Positions 19,801 through 34,800 of a stretch of DNA of 64,000 nt are shown here, piece by piece; positions within the stretch are counted from its first letter, which is position 1, and each line of letters starts with the position of its first letter. This DNA is from Phascolarctobacterium_B sp045598345 (GTDB taxonomy: Bacteria > Bacillota > Negativicutes > Acidaminococcales > Acidaminococcaceae): the NCBI GenBank assembly GCA_045598345.1, contig JAZLLX010000093.1:1-64000 (forward strand). Reading direction: 5' to 3'. A model generated the notes under the pieces. That model had not been told where the DNA came from, did not search any database, and saw only the letters and a program-made list of their open reading frames with translations. Both the position numbers and the translations under genes were made by a program.

Positions 19801-22800
19801 TTGTTAAATCCGCTAATACCTTTGATGTCAACAAAATTCAATGTTTGACCATTATTAACTGTAATACCGTCTTTACTGCTACCAATAAATTCATGTCCGT
19901 TACCATTAATAGTAAATTCTTCTCTGTCAGCATTTAATATGCCCAAACTATCTTTTTCTGTTCCTTGGACATTGTAATGAGTAATAGTTGTATCAGAAAT
20001 ATAACTATTCAAGTTTAAGTCACCAGACAAACTGAAAGCACTGATTTCTTTAGTGTAGTAATCACCGTCTTTAATACCAGTAACAATTTCTGCCAAGGTA
20101 TAACCTTTACTTGCAGTTACTTTAATTGTGTTAGCACTATCGCCTTCAAAAGTATATTTCTTATAATTATCACCAACTGTTACTGATTTACCAGTAAAGG
20201 TAATACCTTCGCCACCAGTAGTATTTACAACTGTCATTTTAGCAGTATCACCATCACCTAAGCTTGTTCCAGTAAGTGAAGTTACATTTACATCCTTCAA
20301 AGCAATTGTGCCACTCGCATTTACTGCATTAATCTGGTCACCCGTAAATGTAGCACCAGCACCAACACCAGTCAAATTAACATCCAATGCAATAGAGCCA
20401 TTGGCATTGAAATTTTTAACTGTCATTCCATCTCTGGACTGTAAATTCAATGTGCCGCCTTGTAAGTTCAAGTCAATGGTATTATTGAAGTTTGTTGTAG
20501 ATCCAAGTTTAATACCTTTGATTACATTAACAGTACCATTACCAGTTATTGTGTTATTCAATGTACCATTTTCACTTAATGTTAATTCACCATTATTTAA
20601 TGTAATTGCACCAGCCGCATTATTAGTTGCAATATCAAGTTTAGCACCATTGTTTACATTAATATTACCACTAATCTTAGCATTAGCATCAACTACACCA
20701 TTAACATTTACTGTACCGCCACTGATTTCACTATTCAATGCACCATTATCTTTTAAGTTAACAATACCGCTGTTGGTAACCTTGCCACCAATGTTATCTG
20801 CATCAATATTTAATGTACCACTGGAAACTGTAATTTGTTGTCCAATCTTCTTTTCAGCAGTAATTGTTCCACCGGCAAATTCTGTGTTGCCACTGCCTTT
20901 AACTTCTTCTTGTAATGTACCATCACCATTTAATACTAACTGAGCATTATTAGTAATTGCATTAGTAATAGTCAAATCATCAATATCTGTTACAGTCAAC
21001 TTGCCACTATTGATAGTCAAATCCTTTTGGTTAATGGTATTATTATTAGTATTTACTATACCACCAATAATATTTAATGCACCTGTGCCATCAATATTAT
21101 TTGCAAGAGTACCACCATTTACGGAAAGTTCACCACGATTACTGATTGTAGAATCACTTACAACAATATCAGATAATTTAGTAGTCAAACTACCATTATC
21201 TTTAATTGTTAAAGTCATTGCTTCAATGTTAGCATTATTCACAACTGCACCATTAATATTTACTGTGCCATTTTTAGTATCAGCATCACTAATGTTATAG
21301 TTCAACGTGCCAGCGCCCAAGTTCACTGTGCCATTATTTTCGCTAATTTCATTACCAATATCGTTTGCATCAATTGTCAATGTACCATCATTAGCAATAA
21401 TGTTGTAAATGGTCTTTTCTGCATTGATATTAGCACCGCCAAAGATTTCTAATGTGCCACTATCTCCACCGGTTAATCCATTATTAAATGTACCATTGCC
21501 TTTTAAGATTAATGTACCGGTATTAGCAATATTAGTATCAGTAATCTTTAAGTCATTAACATTGATACTCAAACCAGAAGCACTACCAATTGTCAAAGCT
21601 TTTTGTTCAATGCTATGGCCATTTGCATTCAATGTCTGGTTGTTACTGATTGTTAAAGCGCCTGTCTTAGTAGCAGAACTGTCAATAATGCTATAACTTA
21701 ACTCTGTAGTACCGCTATTAACTACTAATTCCATATTGCCTGCATTTTCAATATCTTGGGCAACAGTTAATCTAGCGGTATTCGCTTTGATTGCACCAGT
21801 GCTATTAACGACTAATTTGTTCTGTGCTACACTGCCATCTGAAACATCAATTCTGCCTTCAGTAACAGTCAAAGTACCATTGCCATCAATTGCATTCTTG
21901 AAGGTTGCATTGCCTGCACTCAAGTTCAAATTGCCATTATTGGTAATTGTACCATTGACATCAGTTGTTCCAACTCTCAAATCTAATTTAGCAACATCTG
22001 TTGTCAAGGATCCATTTACAACAACTTTATATTGGTTGATATTAGCACTATTGATTACATCTCCGTCAATCGTTAAGGTAGCCGCTGTTTCATTGGTGCT
22101 AATGTCTTTAGTCAATGTACCATCGCCCAACTTAACATTACCATCATTGGTAATTGTGTTGCCAACATTATCAGCAGTGATATTCAATGTTCCTTCAACA
22201 TTCATTGTTCCGGTAATTGCTTTACCTTCTTCGTTAGCAGTTAAAGCAGCACCTGTAGCAATTTCAACATTGTTTGCAATAGTTTCTTTTGCAGTTACAC
22301 TACCTGCAACATTTAATGTACCGCCACCATTCAGTGCCTCTTCTAATGTACCACTGCCATTCAGTGTTAATTCACCATTATTAGCAATTACACCATCACC
22401 GATGTTCAAGTTAGCAACTTCAATATCCAAGCTTCCGCTGTCAATGGTTAATGCCTTTTGAGTAACGCTATTGCCAGAGCTTACTTTAACATCAACCATA
22501 TTGATAGTAGTTGTGCCAGTACCTTTAATATCTGCGTTCACATTAAGAGTACCACTATTTCCACTATTGATTGACAGTTCCATAACATTATTATTTGTTA
22601 TGCCACTGTTCAGTTCCGTAATTCCAAGTTCTTCAATATTTCCATCATCATCAAGTTTATCACCAATTGCTTGAACTACTAACTTACCGGCATTAGTTAC
22701 TACATCACCATTAAAGCCATCAACAACACTTAAGTTCCTCAAAGTCAAAGTATCACCATCACGAACAGTGACTCCCTTATAACCGCCACCATTAAATTCA

Positions 22801-25800
22801 TAACCATTAGTACCACCATCAATGGTTAAGTTACGGGCAGAACCATCGGACAGATTTGCAAATTCACCTAAATCAGCGTTAGATACATAATCTTTTTCAA
22901 ATGCTACGGTGTTATTATTGGTTCTTGCAATTTCATCACCGGCATAGAGTGCATCAGCAGGATTATCCTTATTGACATCAATATTTTGAATAATTTCTGC
23001 TAAAGTGAAGCCGTCACCCTTGCTGACAAGCATTTCTCCGCTGTCAACACCATTTTGAGTGAAGATGTATTTGTAAATACCTTTGTATGCGACTGCATCC
23101 GCAATTGTTAAACCATTAATAGTTGAACTATCAACCAATGTTACTGTAGCGGTCTTGTCAAAGCCACCATCCCAACCGGCAGTTACCGTTATACCATCCA
23201 ATGTAAGAACTGCACCATCAACTGAACCTGCAGTAATCTTATCTGCTTTTCCTGAAATATCACCACTGCTTGCATCAACATTGAATGCAACATCAGCAAT
23301 TAAGTTTGTCTTGCCGCTGAAGGAACCTTCTACTTTAAGTTCATCTGCAGCACTGCTGCCAGTGTGCATATCCAAAACAGAACCATTGTTCATTATTAAG
23401 GATTTCATGCCTTTATTGACATATGTGTCTGTACCAGCGATAGTAACTTTTGTTGCCAAATGGCCGTTAACAACCAAACCGCTATTCGTGCCAATAACAA
23501 CATTCTGATCTTTAATATTAGCACTGCTACCCAATGTCAAATTCTTGTTATCTGCCAAATTGATAGTACCGGTTGAAGTAAATGTTCCATTGCTAATTGT
23601 CTTATTCAATGTTCCGCCTTCAACCAAGTTGATGACACCGGCATTGGTAATCTTACCGCTCAAATTCTTCGGAGTGATATTCAATGTGCCTTCGTTGATA
23701 ACATTACCGGAAATACCCTTACCGCTTTCAACAGAAGTTACTGTTGTGCTATTGTCAATATTCAAGTTGTTGTAAATTGCATTTGTAAAGGTAATGTTGC
23801 TGCCGCTATTGATAATATTCAAAGTACCTTTGCTGCTCTTGAATGCTGCATCAAATATTCCTTCACCATAGATATTCATTGTACCGTCATTGGTAATTTC
23901 TTTGCCATTAATTACCAAATCACCAATCTTAGCTGTGAATGTTGCTCCAGTGTCAACCACTAACTTATCCTGTACAATACTGTTACCTTGTGCATTTGTA
24001 TAAGTACCAGAATCTAATTCTAAAGTACCTGCAACATAAGTATTGTCATTATTGGTAAACATACCATCAATGTTTCTATTGAGAACAACATCACTTGTAT
24101 CTTTAAGAACCAAAGTACCGAAATTGTTGATAGTATCGCTTGCTAAAGTAATGTTATTGTATGCTGTAGTAAATTCAGCATCAGATTCTACAACTAAGTT
24201 GGCTTGTTTAATGTTTGCATTATTAGTAACCTTGCCATCTACAAACAGAGCGCCTGTCTTATTGGTTTGACTGTCAACAACATCTTTAGCGAGAGTGCCA
24301 CCTGTAAGTACTAATTCACCAATATTTTCAACATTGCCTTTTATGTTGTTAGCGTTAATTACGAAAGTACCAGCATTATTTATGCTGTTTTCAATATCTT
24401 TCTTCGCATCAATAATGGCTTCACTAACAATCTTTAATGTACCTGTACCAGATACTTTATTTTCAAGAGTTCCTTCATTAGTTAATGTTAATGTACCAGC
24501 ATTAGCAATCTCTTGTGCAGTAAGTTCACCCTTGTCATTTGCAGATGCAATTACCAGTGCATTGATATCTATAGTCAAACTGCTGTTTGCGTTAATTGTA
24601 AGTTTATTTTGGATAATATTTCCACCTTCAACAACTGCAATATTACCATCAATTACTAATTCACCTGCAATAGCAGTGATAACATTGATATCATTGTCTT
24701 TATCATCCTTACGAACTGTGATTGTTGCACCAGTAATTTCAGTGCCTAAAATTACTCCATCGCCATTGAGTGTTACTTGCTTGGTATTAATCATCTTATC
24801 AATGCCTAAGGAATTGATATTAGCAGTTATATTACCCTTAGTTTCAACAATACCGCCATCAATATGAGTGCTATCTGCTAAAGCACCAGCATTTAAAGCA
24901 ACCGTACCTTTGTTTTCAACATAATCTGCTTTCAAATCAGCTGCGTCAATTGTTAATACTTTGCCTTCTGCAACATTAACTTCGTCAACATTGATAACTT
25001 TACCAGTATTAACCTCAACATTACCTTGAATATCAACTAAACCATCACCATTTACGCCTGTACTTAAATTACCACCGGTCAAAATGATATCAGAGTTGCT
25101 AAGTATTATATCATTACTGATTGCAAATTTACCGGCATTTGCAGTTACTTTACCATTGTTAATATTTAATTTTGCTTGAGTAATATTGCCAGCTTCACTA
25201 ACAATTACATTGGCATTATTAACGTTAGTTGTACCAGTACCTGTAATAGCACTATTCAATAGTGTTGTACCGTTGCTAATATTCAATGTACCTGCATTGT
25301 CAACAACATACGTATCAAAACCACTGATTTCAGAAATATTGACTAAGTTAAGAACATCACTTGTTCCTGTAACTTTAACACCTGTCTTATCACCACCGAT
25401 AAATTTATAACCATTGCCATTGATAGTGAATTCACGACTACTTGCTCCATCTTTATATTTAAGTTCTAATTCACTAGCATCTTCCATTACACCACTGCCG
25501 CTATCAATCATATAATGAGTTGTAATTTCACCTGCGACAATTGGAACGGTCAAATTTAAGTCCTTACTCATGCTGAAGCTATTTACTTCTGCCGGTTCAG
25601 GATCACCTGCTGCATCATCATAATTCTTATTGTTGTTGATAATTTGAGCAAGTGTATATCCTTTACCTGCACTTACCTTAATTGTGCCATCAGCAGATCC
25701 GGTGCCTTCAAAAGTATATTTGGTCAAATTATCAGTTATAGTAATAGATTTACCAGTAAATTCAATATTACCAGTTATTACCTGATAAGTTGCAGCAGCA

Positions 25801-28800
25801 TCGCCTTTTGTCAAAGTTGCACCAGTAATATCAGTTACATTGACATCTTGCAATTTAATTGTTCCGCTTGCACTGGTTGCATTAATCTTATCACCAGTAA
25901 ATGTTCCACCAGAAGCCACATTATTTAAGCTTACATCAAGTGCAATTGCAGCATTTGTTCCTGCTGTCAAAGTACCCATTGTTAATGCAGTTGTTGTGGA
26001 TTGTAAATCTAATGTTCCATTGCCAAAAGCTACATTAACATTTTCTGTAAAGTTAATTCCATTAGCAACTTTCACACCATTCTGGAAGTCCACAGAACCT
26101 GTGCCGGTGATATTGTTATTTAATGTACCATTTGTTGTAAATGTAACTTTACCATTATCAGCGGTAGTAGCTGCTAATTCAATCTTACCATCTGCATTAG
26201 CCATAGTGGTTGTTAATGTGCCTGTAACTTTAATGTTGTCAGAAATCTTAGCATTTGCAATAATAGTTCCAGCAATTTCTGTTAAACTGTTATCTCCATG
26301 ACCAGTAATTGCTTTTGTTAATGTCTTGCTATCACCAGTTAATTTAACATTAGCTGCACTATTAACTTCTCCTCCAACTTTATTAGCATCAATAGTTAAG
26401 GAACCACTTACTACATTAATTTCTTGACTGATATTATTTTCAGCAACAACATTACCTTCAATCCAAGTTGTACCACCTATACCAGTAATTGCTTCTTGAA
26501 GTGTACCACCAGTCAAAGTAAAGTCACCAGTATTAGTAATTGTATTAGTAATTACTAATTGATCTGCATTAGCAGTAAAGTTACCCTTATTTGTCAAGGT
26601 CTTTTGAGTAATACTCTTACCGGATGCAACATCAATTAATGAACCTTCTTCTATTACTAATTCGCCATTGCTACCACTAACATTATTGTTGATAGATGCA
26701 CCATCAGCAGCACTTAATGTTAAAGTACCCTCATTGTTAATGTCACTCTTAATATCTAAACCTCTAATGTCGCTTGTTAAGGATGCCCCATTTCCAATGC
26801 TTAAATCTTTTTGAGCAATATAAGCATTATTTACAACACTGCCGGTAATGTTCAATGTGCCAACTGTATTGATTGCATTACCTTCTTCGTCAACACCGCC
26901 TATAACAACTTTTGTTATTGTTCCGCTGCCTAAATTCATAATGTTGGCATTAAATACATCACCACCAACATTGCTTGCAGCAATTGCCAATGTCCCTTCA
27001 TTAACAATGTTATTATAAATCGTAGCAGTTGCATCTACCTTAGTATCTGAACCTTCAAAGACAACTGTACCAATACCATTCATTATGTAATTAAATGCAT
27101 CAGTTCCAGTAGCGTTTCCACTTAATACCAATTGACCATTATTGTTAACGCTATTTGTGCCAACAATTAACTTATCAAAGGTAGTAGTTAAACCTGCACC
27201 GGACACAACAGTTAAGTTATGTTGATTTATTACCATATCATTATTATTAGTAATATGTCCGGCGGTAATGATTAATGTGCCTTGGTCTGCATTACTATCA
27301 GTATCAACAATATCATTTTGCAAATCCGTATTTTCGGTATTGGCAGATAATTTAATTGTACCGTCATTGATAATGGTAACAATGCTTAAATCATTAACAT
27401 CCGCTTCAATGCCTGCACCTGTGTTAATGGTCAAACTCTTTTGAGTAATGTGCTTATTTGCAGTAATAATGTTACCGTTCTTAATTGTCAATTCACCTGT
27501 AGTATTAACAATGTTGTTATTCAATTGTGCAGCATCACCGGCACTTACAATTAATTTGCCTGCATTATCAATATCATTTGCAATATCCAAATTAGCTAAA
27601 ACAGTATCTACAACACCAGTTTCTAAGATGTTCAATGTATCCTGTTTGATTCTTGCATTGTTATTGACATTTCCTTGAATATTAATTGTGCCTGTACCAT
27701 TAATGTTTTTGCTTAATGTTTGCACTGTTGAAGAATCACTACCACCGTTAATATTGATGATATTATCATTTTCTACAATGTTACCAATATTATTTGCATC
27801 AATAGTTACTGTACCTTTGTTAGTAATCTTACCATTAACTTTGCTATTGGAAGTTAACTTGCTTTCTGCACCAACTTCTACAGCATTGTCAATAAGTGCT
27901 GTTGTTGTAATTTCACCATCAACAACCAATGTGCCAATGCCTTTGAGTTCTTTTGTCAAAGTTCCATTGCCCAGTAAGTTAAATGTTCCAGTATTAGCGA
28001 TATAATTGTTAGAAATTGTCAAACTGTCAATTTCTGCAGTTAAAGTACCGCTGGCAATACTCAATCCTTTTTGAGCAATGCTCATACCGCTTGTAACAGT
28101 AACGTTTGCCCCATCAATTACTACGCTACCATTATCACCTGTGATATTAGCATTTAAGGAAATATTGCCGCTGTTAATATTCAATTCACCATTATTCTTA
28201 ATATCACTCTTGATATCAGTTTTGCCGGTTGTTAAACCGCTGATATTAACTTTGCCGCTATTGTCAACAAATTCTCCATCAAACCCTTTGATTACAGTAA
28301 TTTGCTTGAAGTTCAAAGTATCGCCGGTACGAACAACTGCACCTTTATGTGCTTCACCATCCGTAGTGCCGTTCAATGAGAATTTGCCATCGCCATCAAT
28401 AGTTAAAGTACGGGCACTATCAATATTTTCATCAAATCCTTTGAATGTTCCAAGATCGGCGGTTACGAAATAATTATCATCAAAGATTACTTCGTTATTA
28501 CTGTCAGTTGCAATTACCTTACCGGCCTGCTCACCATTAATTACATTATTCTGAATGATATCAGCAAGAGTAAATCCTTCAACTTTTTCTACATTTACTG
28601 TACCACTGGTACCAATCTGTCTGAATTCATACTTATAAACTCCAAGATATACATCTTTGTCAGTTATAGTCAAACCACTGACATCAGAACCAATACCGGA
28701 TACTAAGTCCAATTCAACAGATTGATTCAACCCGCCGGACCAACCATGAGTTAATCTCATACCATTCAAATTCAACTGAGTACCTGTAGCAACATTACCC

Positions 28801-31800
28801 GCTACTAATCTGTCATAATTACCAACAATATAAGTATCAGAATTACTAAATGTAACTTCACCCTTCAATGCAGCAACACCTGATAATTGGCCATTAATTG
28901 TCAGTACTTGACCTGCATTAGCAGTACCGCTTGCCATAGTACTCAAATCAATAACTGCCTCTGAACCAATGAGATTCATATCGTTGACTATTACATTTTG
29001 TCCATTGAGGTTAAAGGTGCCTGCATTCTTGATGTTTTGAGAAGCAATATTAACTCCATTTCCGATTGTTAAAGTTTCATTTTCTATGTTCTCAATACTG
29101 CCACTACCGGAAATATTCTGAGTTAATGTTCCGCCTTTAGTGAGTTTAACAGATCCGTTATTAGTTACCGCCCCACCAATATTAGTCGTATCAATTTCCA
29201 GTTTTCCGCTGTTGGAAATTGTATTACTAATCTTAGCGCCTGCTTTTACTGTTGTGGTTGCACCAATGATTACAGTATTGGCAATTGATTTTTCAGTTGT
29301 AACCGTATCATTACCGCTAAGGATTAAACTGCCATAACCGGTAAGTTTATTACTAAATGTTCCACCACCTAATAAAGTCAAAGTACCTGCGTTTGCAATA
29401 TCTTCATTTTCAACAGTTAATTTAGATATCTCTGTGGTTAATCCTGCACCACTATTAATATTCAGTGCTGCCTGGTTAATTTCCTTACCGATGGTATTTG
29501 CCAAAGTTCCTCCGGTAATAGTTAATTTACCACTTTCTTTAATGTTATTATTCAATACTTCCTGCCCAGAAATATTTAAAGTCAGATTGCCACTATTTTC
29601 AATATTTGTTGTGATAAGCAGTTTTGCTAAATCAGTGGTCAAATTACCGGCGGAAGCAATCTTTAAAGTATTTTGAGTAATATTCGCTTTGTTAGAAACT
29701 TCAGCAGTTACATTCAATGTTCCTTTGGAAGCAATTACACTATCAGCAGAAATATTATGGGTCAATGTGCCGCCGCCTAAATTCAATGTGCCGGTATTGG
29801 TTGTTTCATTTCCAATATTATTCGCACTAACAGTTAATTCGCCACTATTGGTAATTGTATTTTCAATCAGTTTTTCAGCGGTAATATTAGCACTGTCAAC
29901 AACGATTAATTCACCAGTACTCTTTACCATATTCTTTAAAGTGCCGGTATCACTCAATGTTAATGCACCCGCATTAGTAATATCACTGCTAATTGCTAAT
30001 TTAGTAACTTTTGTCTTTAAGGACGCTCCATTAGCAATATTCAACGTGTTTTGAGTAATTTGTTTATTATTAATTTCATTATCAATATTACCTGCTGTAA
30101 TAACTAAATTACCTTTATTACCACTAATGTCGTTTGCTAATCTTACATCCCCCATTACACTTACAACTAAATTGCCCTGATTGTTGATATCACTGCCAAT
30201 ATTAAGTTTGGTCAAATCGGTTGTTAAGGATGCTTCATTGTTTACGGTTAATGTATTGCCTTCAATATTTGCATTATTGGTTACATCACCTATAACTGTA
30301 ATCTTGCCTGTATTACCATTAATACCATGTGTTAATGTACCATCTGCAATGTTGAGTGTTCCGGTGTTTTCAACTTCATTACCAATATTAACCGCTTTAA
30401 TTGTCAATTCACCTGCATTATCAATACTATTTTCAACATAACCATTTGCTGTAATAACTGCTCCGGAAGCAATTTCCATCTTACCGGTATTATTTAAATT
30501 ATTTGCTAATGTTCCAGTTCCATTCAACTTCAAAGTACCAGTATTATAAATATCATTGGTAATAGAAAGTGCAGTAACATCCGTTGTTAATGAACCATTA
30601 ACAATACTTAAATTCTTTTGTGCAATATTACCATTTATCTCTACCGTAACATTTGCATTATTAATTACCATGTTACCAGTACCGCTGATATTTTCACCTA
30701 TTGCCATAGTGCCTGTGTTCATATTAACTGCACTATTATTGATAATGGCTGAATTGATCTTAGTGTCTCCGGCAATATTCAAAGTACCGCTGTTGTCAAC
30801 AACATAATCTTTGAATCCCTTGATTTCCTTAATATTATTCAAGTTCAAAGTATTGCCATTGCCGACTGTAATACCATTCTTATTGCCACCAATAAAGTCA
30901 TGATTATTGCCGCCAATGGTGAATTCACGAGTACCGCTTACAGCAGTTAAGGTTCCCAAACTATCTTGTTCAACTTTTGTTCCAGAACCATTATCAATTG
31001 CATAATGGCTGAAATCTTTAGTAACACTATTAGAAACAACAATATTAGCACTTAAATCTAAATCTTTAGTTAAACTGAAGGTATTAACTTTACCAGGAGC
31101 ATATTCATCACCAGCATTCTTATTATTGGTAATAATTTGTGCTAAAGTATATCCTTCCTTAGCTTCAACCCTTAATTTACCATCATTAGATCCATTATCA
31201 GTGAATGTATATTTCTGCAAATTATCAGTTACAGTTACAGATTCACCAGTGAAAGAAACTGTATTATTGCCAAGTGCAGAAACAACTTGTAATGTGGTGT
31301 ATTCTTCTTCAGCTAATTGAATATCAGTTACATCAGTTACATTTACAGAAGTCAACTTGATAGAACCGGTTGCAGCACCAGATGCAGTAATCTTATCAAA
31401 GCCAGTTGTAATAGGATTACCTTGTGTAGCATCATTCAAACTTACATCTAATGCAAGAGCAGCATCATTGGCAGCAGTGAAGTCCTTAACTTCCAATTCA
31501 CTTGCAGAATTATTCTGCATATCCAATGCGGAATTCAATTCTACATTAATGTTTTCATTAACACTACCACCAGCAAGAACAATGTTGGCACCTTGCTTGA
31601 ATACTACTGTACCGGTACCAGTGATTGCTTTACTGAATACGCCACCTTGGTCAAAGACAACTGTACCATTATTCAAATTAATTGTATTAGTAGCATCACT
31701 TAATGCAATTGTCAAATTACCACTGATATCAAGTTTGTTAGCAATGCGTTTGGTTGCATCTACATAACCGGAAACTTTGGTAGTACCATTACCAATAACT

Positions 31801-34800
31801 TCTTGTGCTAAAATTTGTTGATTACCACTATCAATACCACCACCCAAATTCATAGTAGCAGATGTATTAGTAACTTCACCGCCAACATTTTCTGCATCAA
31901 TTGACAAAGTACCATTTGTAATAGTTATTACCTGATTAATTGCCTCTTTTGCAATTACGGTATCACTTGTCTTAATCTCTGTATTACCGGTGCCAGATAC
32001 TGCATTCATCATAGTACCGCCTGTCAATGTCAAAGTACCTGCGTTAGAAATTGTATCTGCAGAAATTACTAAACTATTTGCATTAGCCGTTAATTTTCCG
32101 TCATGGATAATTAAATCCTTTTGTGTAATAGTGTTTGTACCGGCACTGATATTACCGCCCAAAATTTCTAATGTGCCGCTTGCATTACCATCTTCAATAC
32201 TATTTTGTAAATCACTATCAACTGAAGCAAACAGACGTAAGTTTCCTGTATTCTTGATTGCATTGGTGTTGGTGATATGTAAATTGCTGATATCAGTTTC
32301 AAGAATAGCACCTGTTGCAACTGTTAAATTATCTTGATAAATACCGGCATTTGCAATTACCTTATTGCCCATGTTGGTATCAATAATAAGGGAAGAATCA
32401 CTACCAGTTCCTTTGTTAATTTCTTGTGTCAATACGCCTTTTGTTAAAATCAATTCATGTTTGTTCGTGATTTCATTACCCACATTATCTGCACTAATAG
32501 TCAATTTACCGCTGTTATCAATCTTATTCATAATTTTCTCGGTAGCAGCAATATTTGAACTATTTGCAATTTCCAGAGTGCCGCCGCCGCTTAAAGTATG
32601 AGCAAATTCTCCTTCACCGCTAATTGATAATGTACCTGTGTTATGGATATTAACATCATCAATCTTTAAGTTGGCAAGGGCAATCTTTAATCCCGACTCA
32701 ATTGTCAAACTCTTTTGAATAATTTGCTTGTCTCCTGCCTTTAATCCGCTTGAACTTGAACCGGTAATAGTTAAAGCACCAGTCCTATTGTCCTTATTGT
32801 CAACAATATCATTATTAAGAGTTGCGCCTCCTGCGACAAGTTTTAATACACCTTCATTAACAATACTGTCCGCTACATCAATTCTATAAAGATTGTTGAT
32901 AATCAATTGTGCATCTTCATCAATTCGCAATGCATTCTGATAAATATTTACATTATCATTAATGGTTACAACACCCGAAGTGAATTCTATTGAACCAGTG
33001 TTGTTAATGAATTTATCAATAGAATTGGTTAAAGTTTGGACTGTAGCACTAAGTTTCAATACACCATCATTGGCAATTCTTTGATTGGAACCAACTAATT
33101 GAATATTACCTAAGTCAGAAACTAATGACGCATCTTTAGTAATTATCAAATCATTGGTTTGAATAGATGCTTTATTGTTCACATTGCCGGTAATACTGAT
33201 TTTCCCGACATAGTTAGAACTCATAATATCATTCCGTAAATCACCGGCACCAAGATTTAATATGTAATTATTGTTCAATGTATTACCTATGTTAGTGGCA
33301 TCAATGGTTAATTGCCCTATATTAGTGATTTCATTACCGATAAATTTGGTTGCAGTAATTGAAGAATTATGATTATTAATGTTCAATTGGCCTATGCCTG
33401 TTATTTCATTATTAAGAATAGTACTGCCGCTAACAAAATTCAAAGTACCTGCATTACTGATGTTCGTTGCAATATTAAATTTATCCGCTGCAACATCTAA
33501 TGTACCGGAATAAATTACTAAGGATTGTTGATGCAATTCACTATTATCCATGGTGACTTTAGCATCATTATTGAGGGTCATTGTACCAGTTCCTGTTATA
33601 TCAGCGCCTACACTAACATTACCGCCTGCAAAATTCAAATTCCTATTATTTTCAATTTTTGAAGAAATTGTTGTACCATTAGTTTGGGCAGTGATATTAA
33701 CTGTTCCATTGTTCACCATGAATTTATTATCCTTAAATCCATGAATTTGTTTAACCCCAACTAAATTCAAAGTATCACCGTTACGGACAGCAACACCACC
33801 TACATTATCATTAGCATAAAGGGTGTGCTCATCAGCACCATCAATAGTCAAAGTTCTGCCAGATGTTGCTGCGGAAACGAGGTCAGCAAATGTACCCATT
33901 TCAGTTTCACCATTTTTGCCGACTTGATAATTTTCTTCAAGGACAAAATTGTTATTGCTGATGCGTGCAAACTCATCACCGGCCTGTTTATTAATGCCGT
34001 TCATTTCAACTGATTTATTTTGGATAATATCTTCTAACCGTAAGCCATAATCTTTAGTTACTTGAACTTTACCTGTTTTACCAACTTGTTCAAATGTATA
34101 TTTATATGCACCTAAGAATACATCTGTTCCAATAATATTTGTTTCACCGGTTGAAATATCTACCAGAGTAATTGTCTTAGTAGCAGTCATATCACCCTTC
34201 CAACCGCTGATTAAGTTCAGGCCTGCTAAATTAAATTCTGAACCTTCTGCATTAGAAACTTGCAACTTATCATTAGTTACGTTACTGCCGGATTCATCAA
34301 AAGTAACATCAACTAATAAATTAATATCACCAGTAATTCCATCAGTAATGGTAAATACATCATTAGTTGTTCCACCATTAATCATATCAAGTGTGGTTCC
34401 ATCAGCCATAGTTAATGCTTTCACACCTTTTGTATAACCATTAACAACTAATTTGTTTTCTTTACCAATTGTCAGGGATTGTGAACTGATATCAGCATTG
34501 CTGCCTAACTTGAATGTCTTTCCTTCACCGGTTTCACTATCAGTCAAGATAATTTCACCATAGTTAGGCCCACTATTTTTAATCTCTTTGTTAAGGGTGC
34601 CGGTTTCATTGAAAATAACTGTACCGGTGTTAACAATATCTTTGCCAATGTTGGCCATTAAGATTTCCAAAACGCCTTTAGATTCATTGTTGCCCGCAAC
34701 TGTTATCGTATCGCTGATAACTTTATCTGCTGTAGTAGCAATTAATTTAGCGCCTTGACCTACTGTGACTTTGTTGGCGATGCTATTAGTTGTTGTAACT

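Noticed and set aside
24661..24720. RKDDKDNDINV in B7 as a calcium loop
   Set aside because: Lacks the glycine at position six and the ligand spacing of an EF-hand or TSP3 loop.
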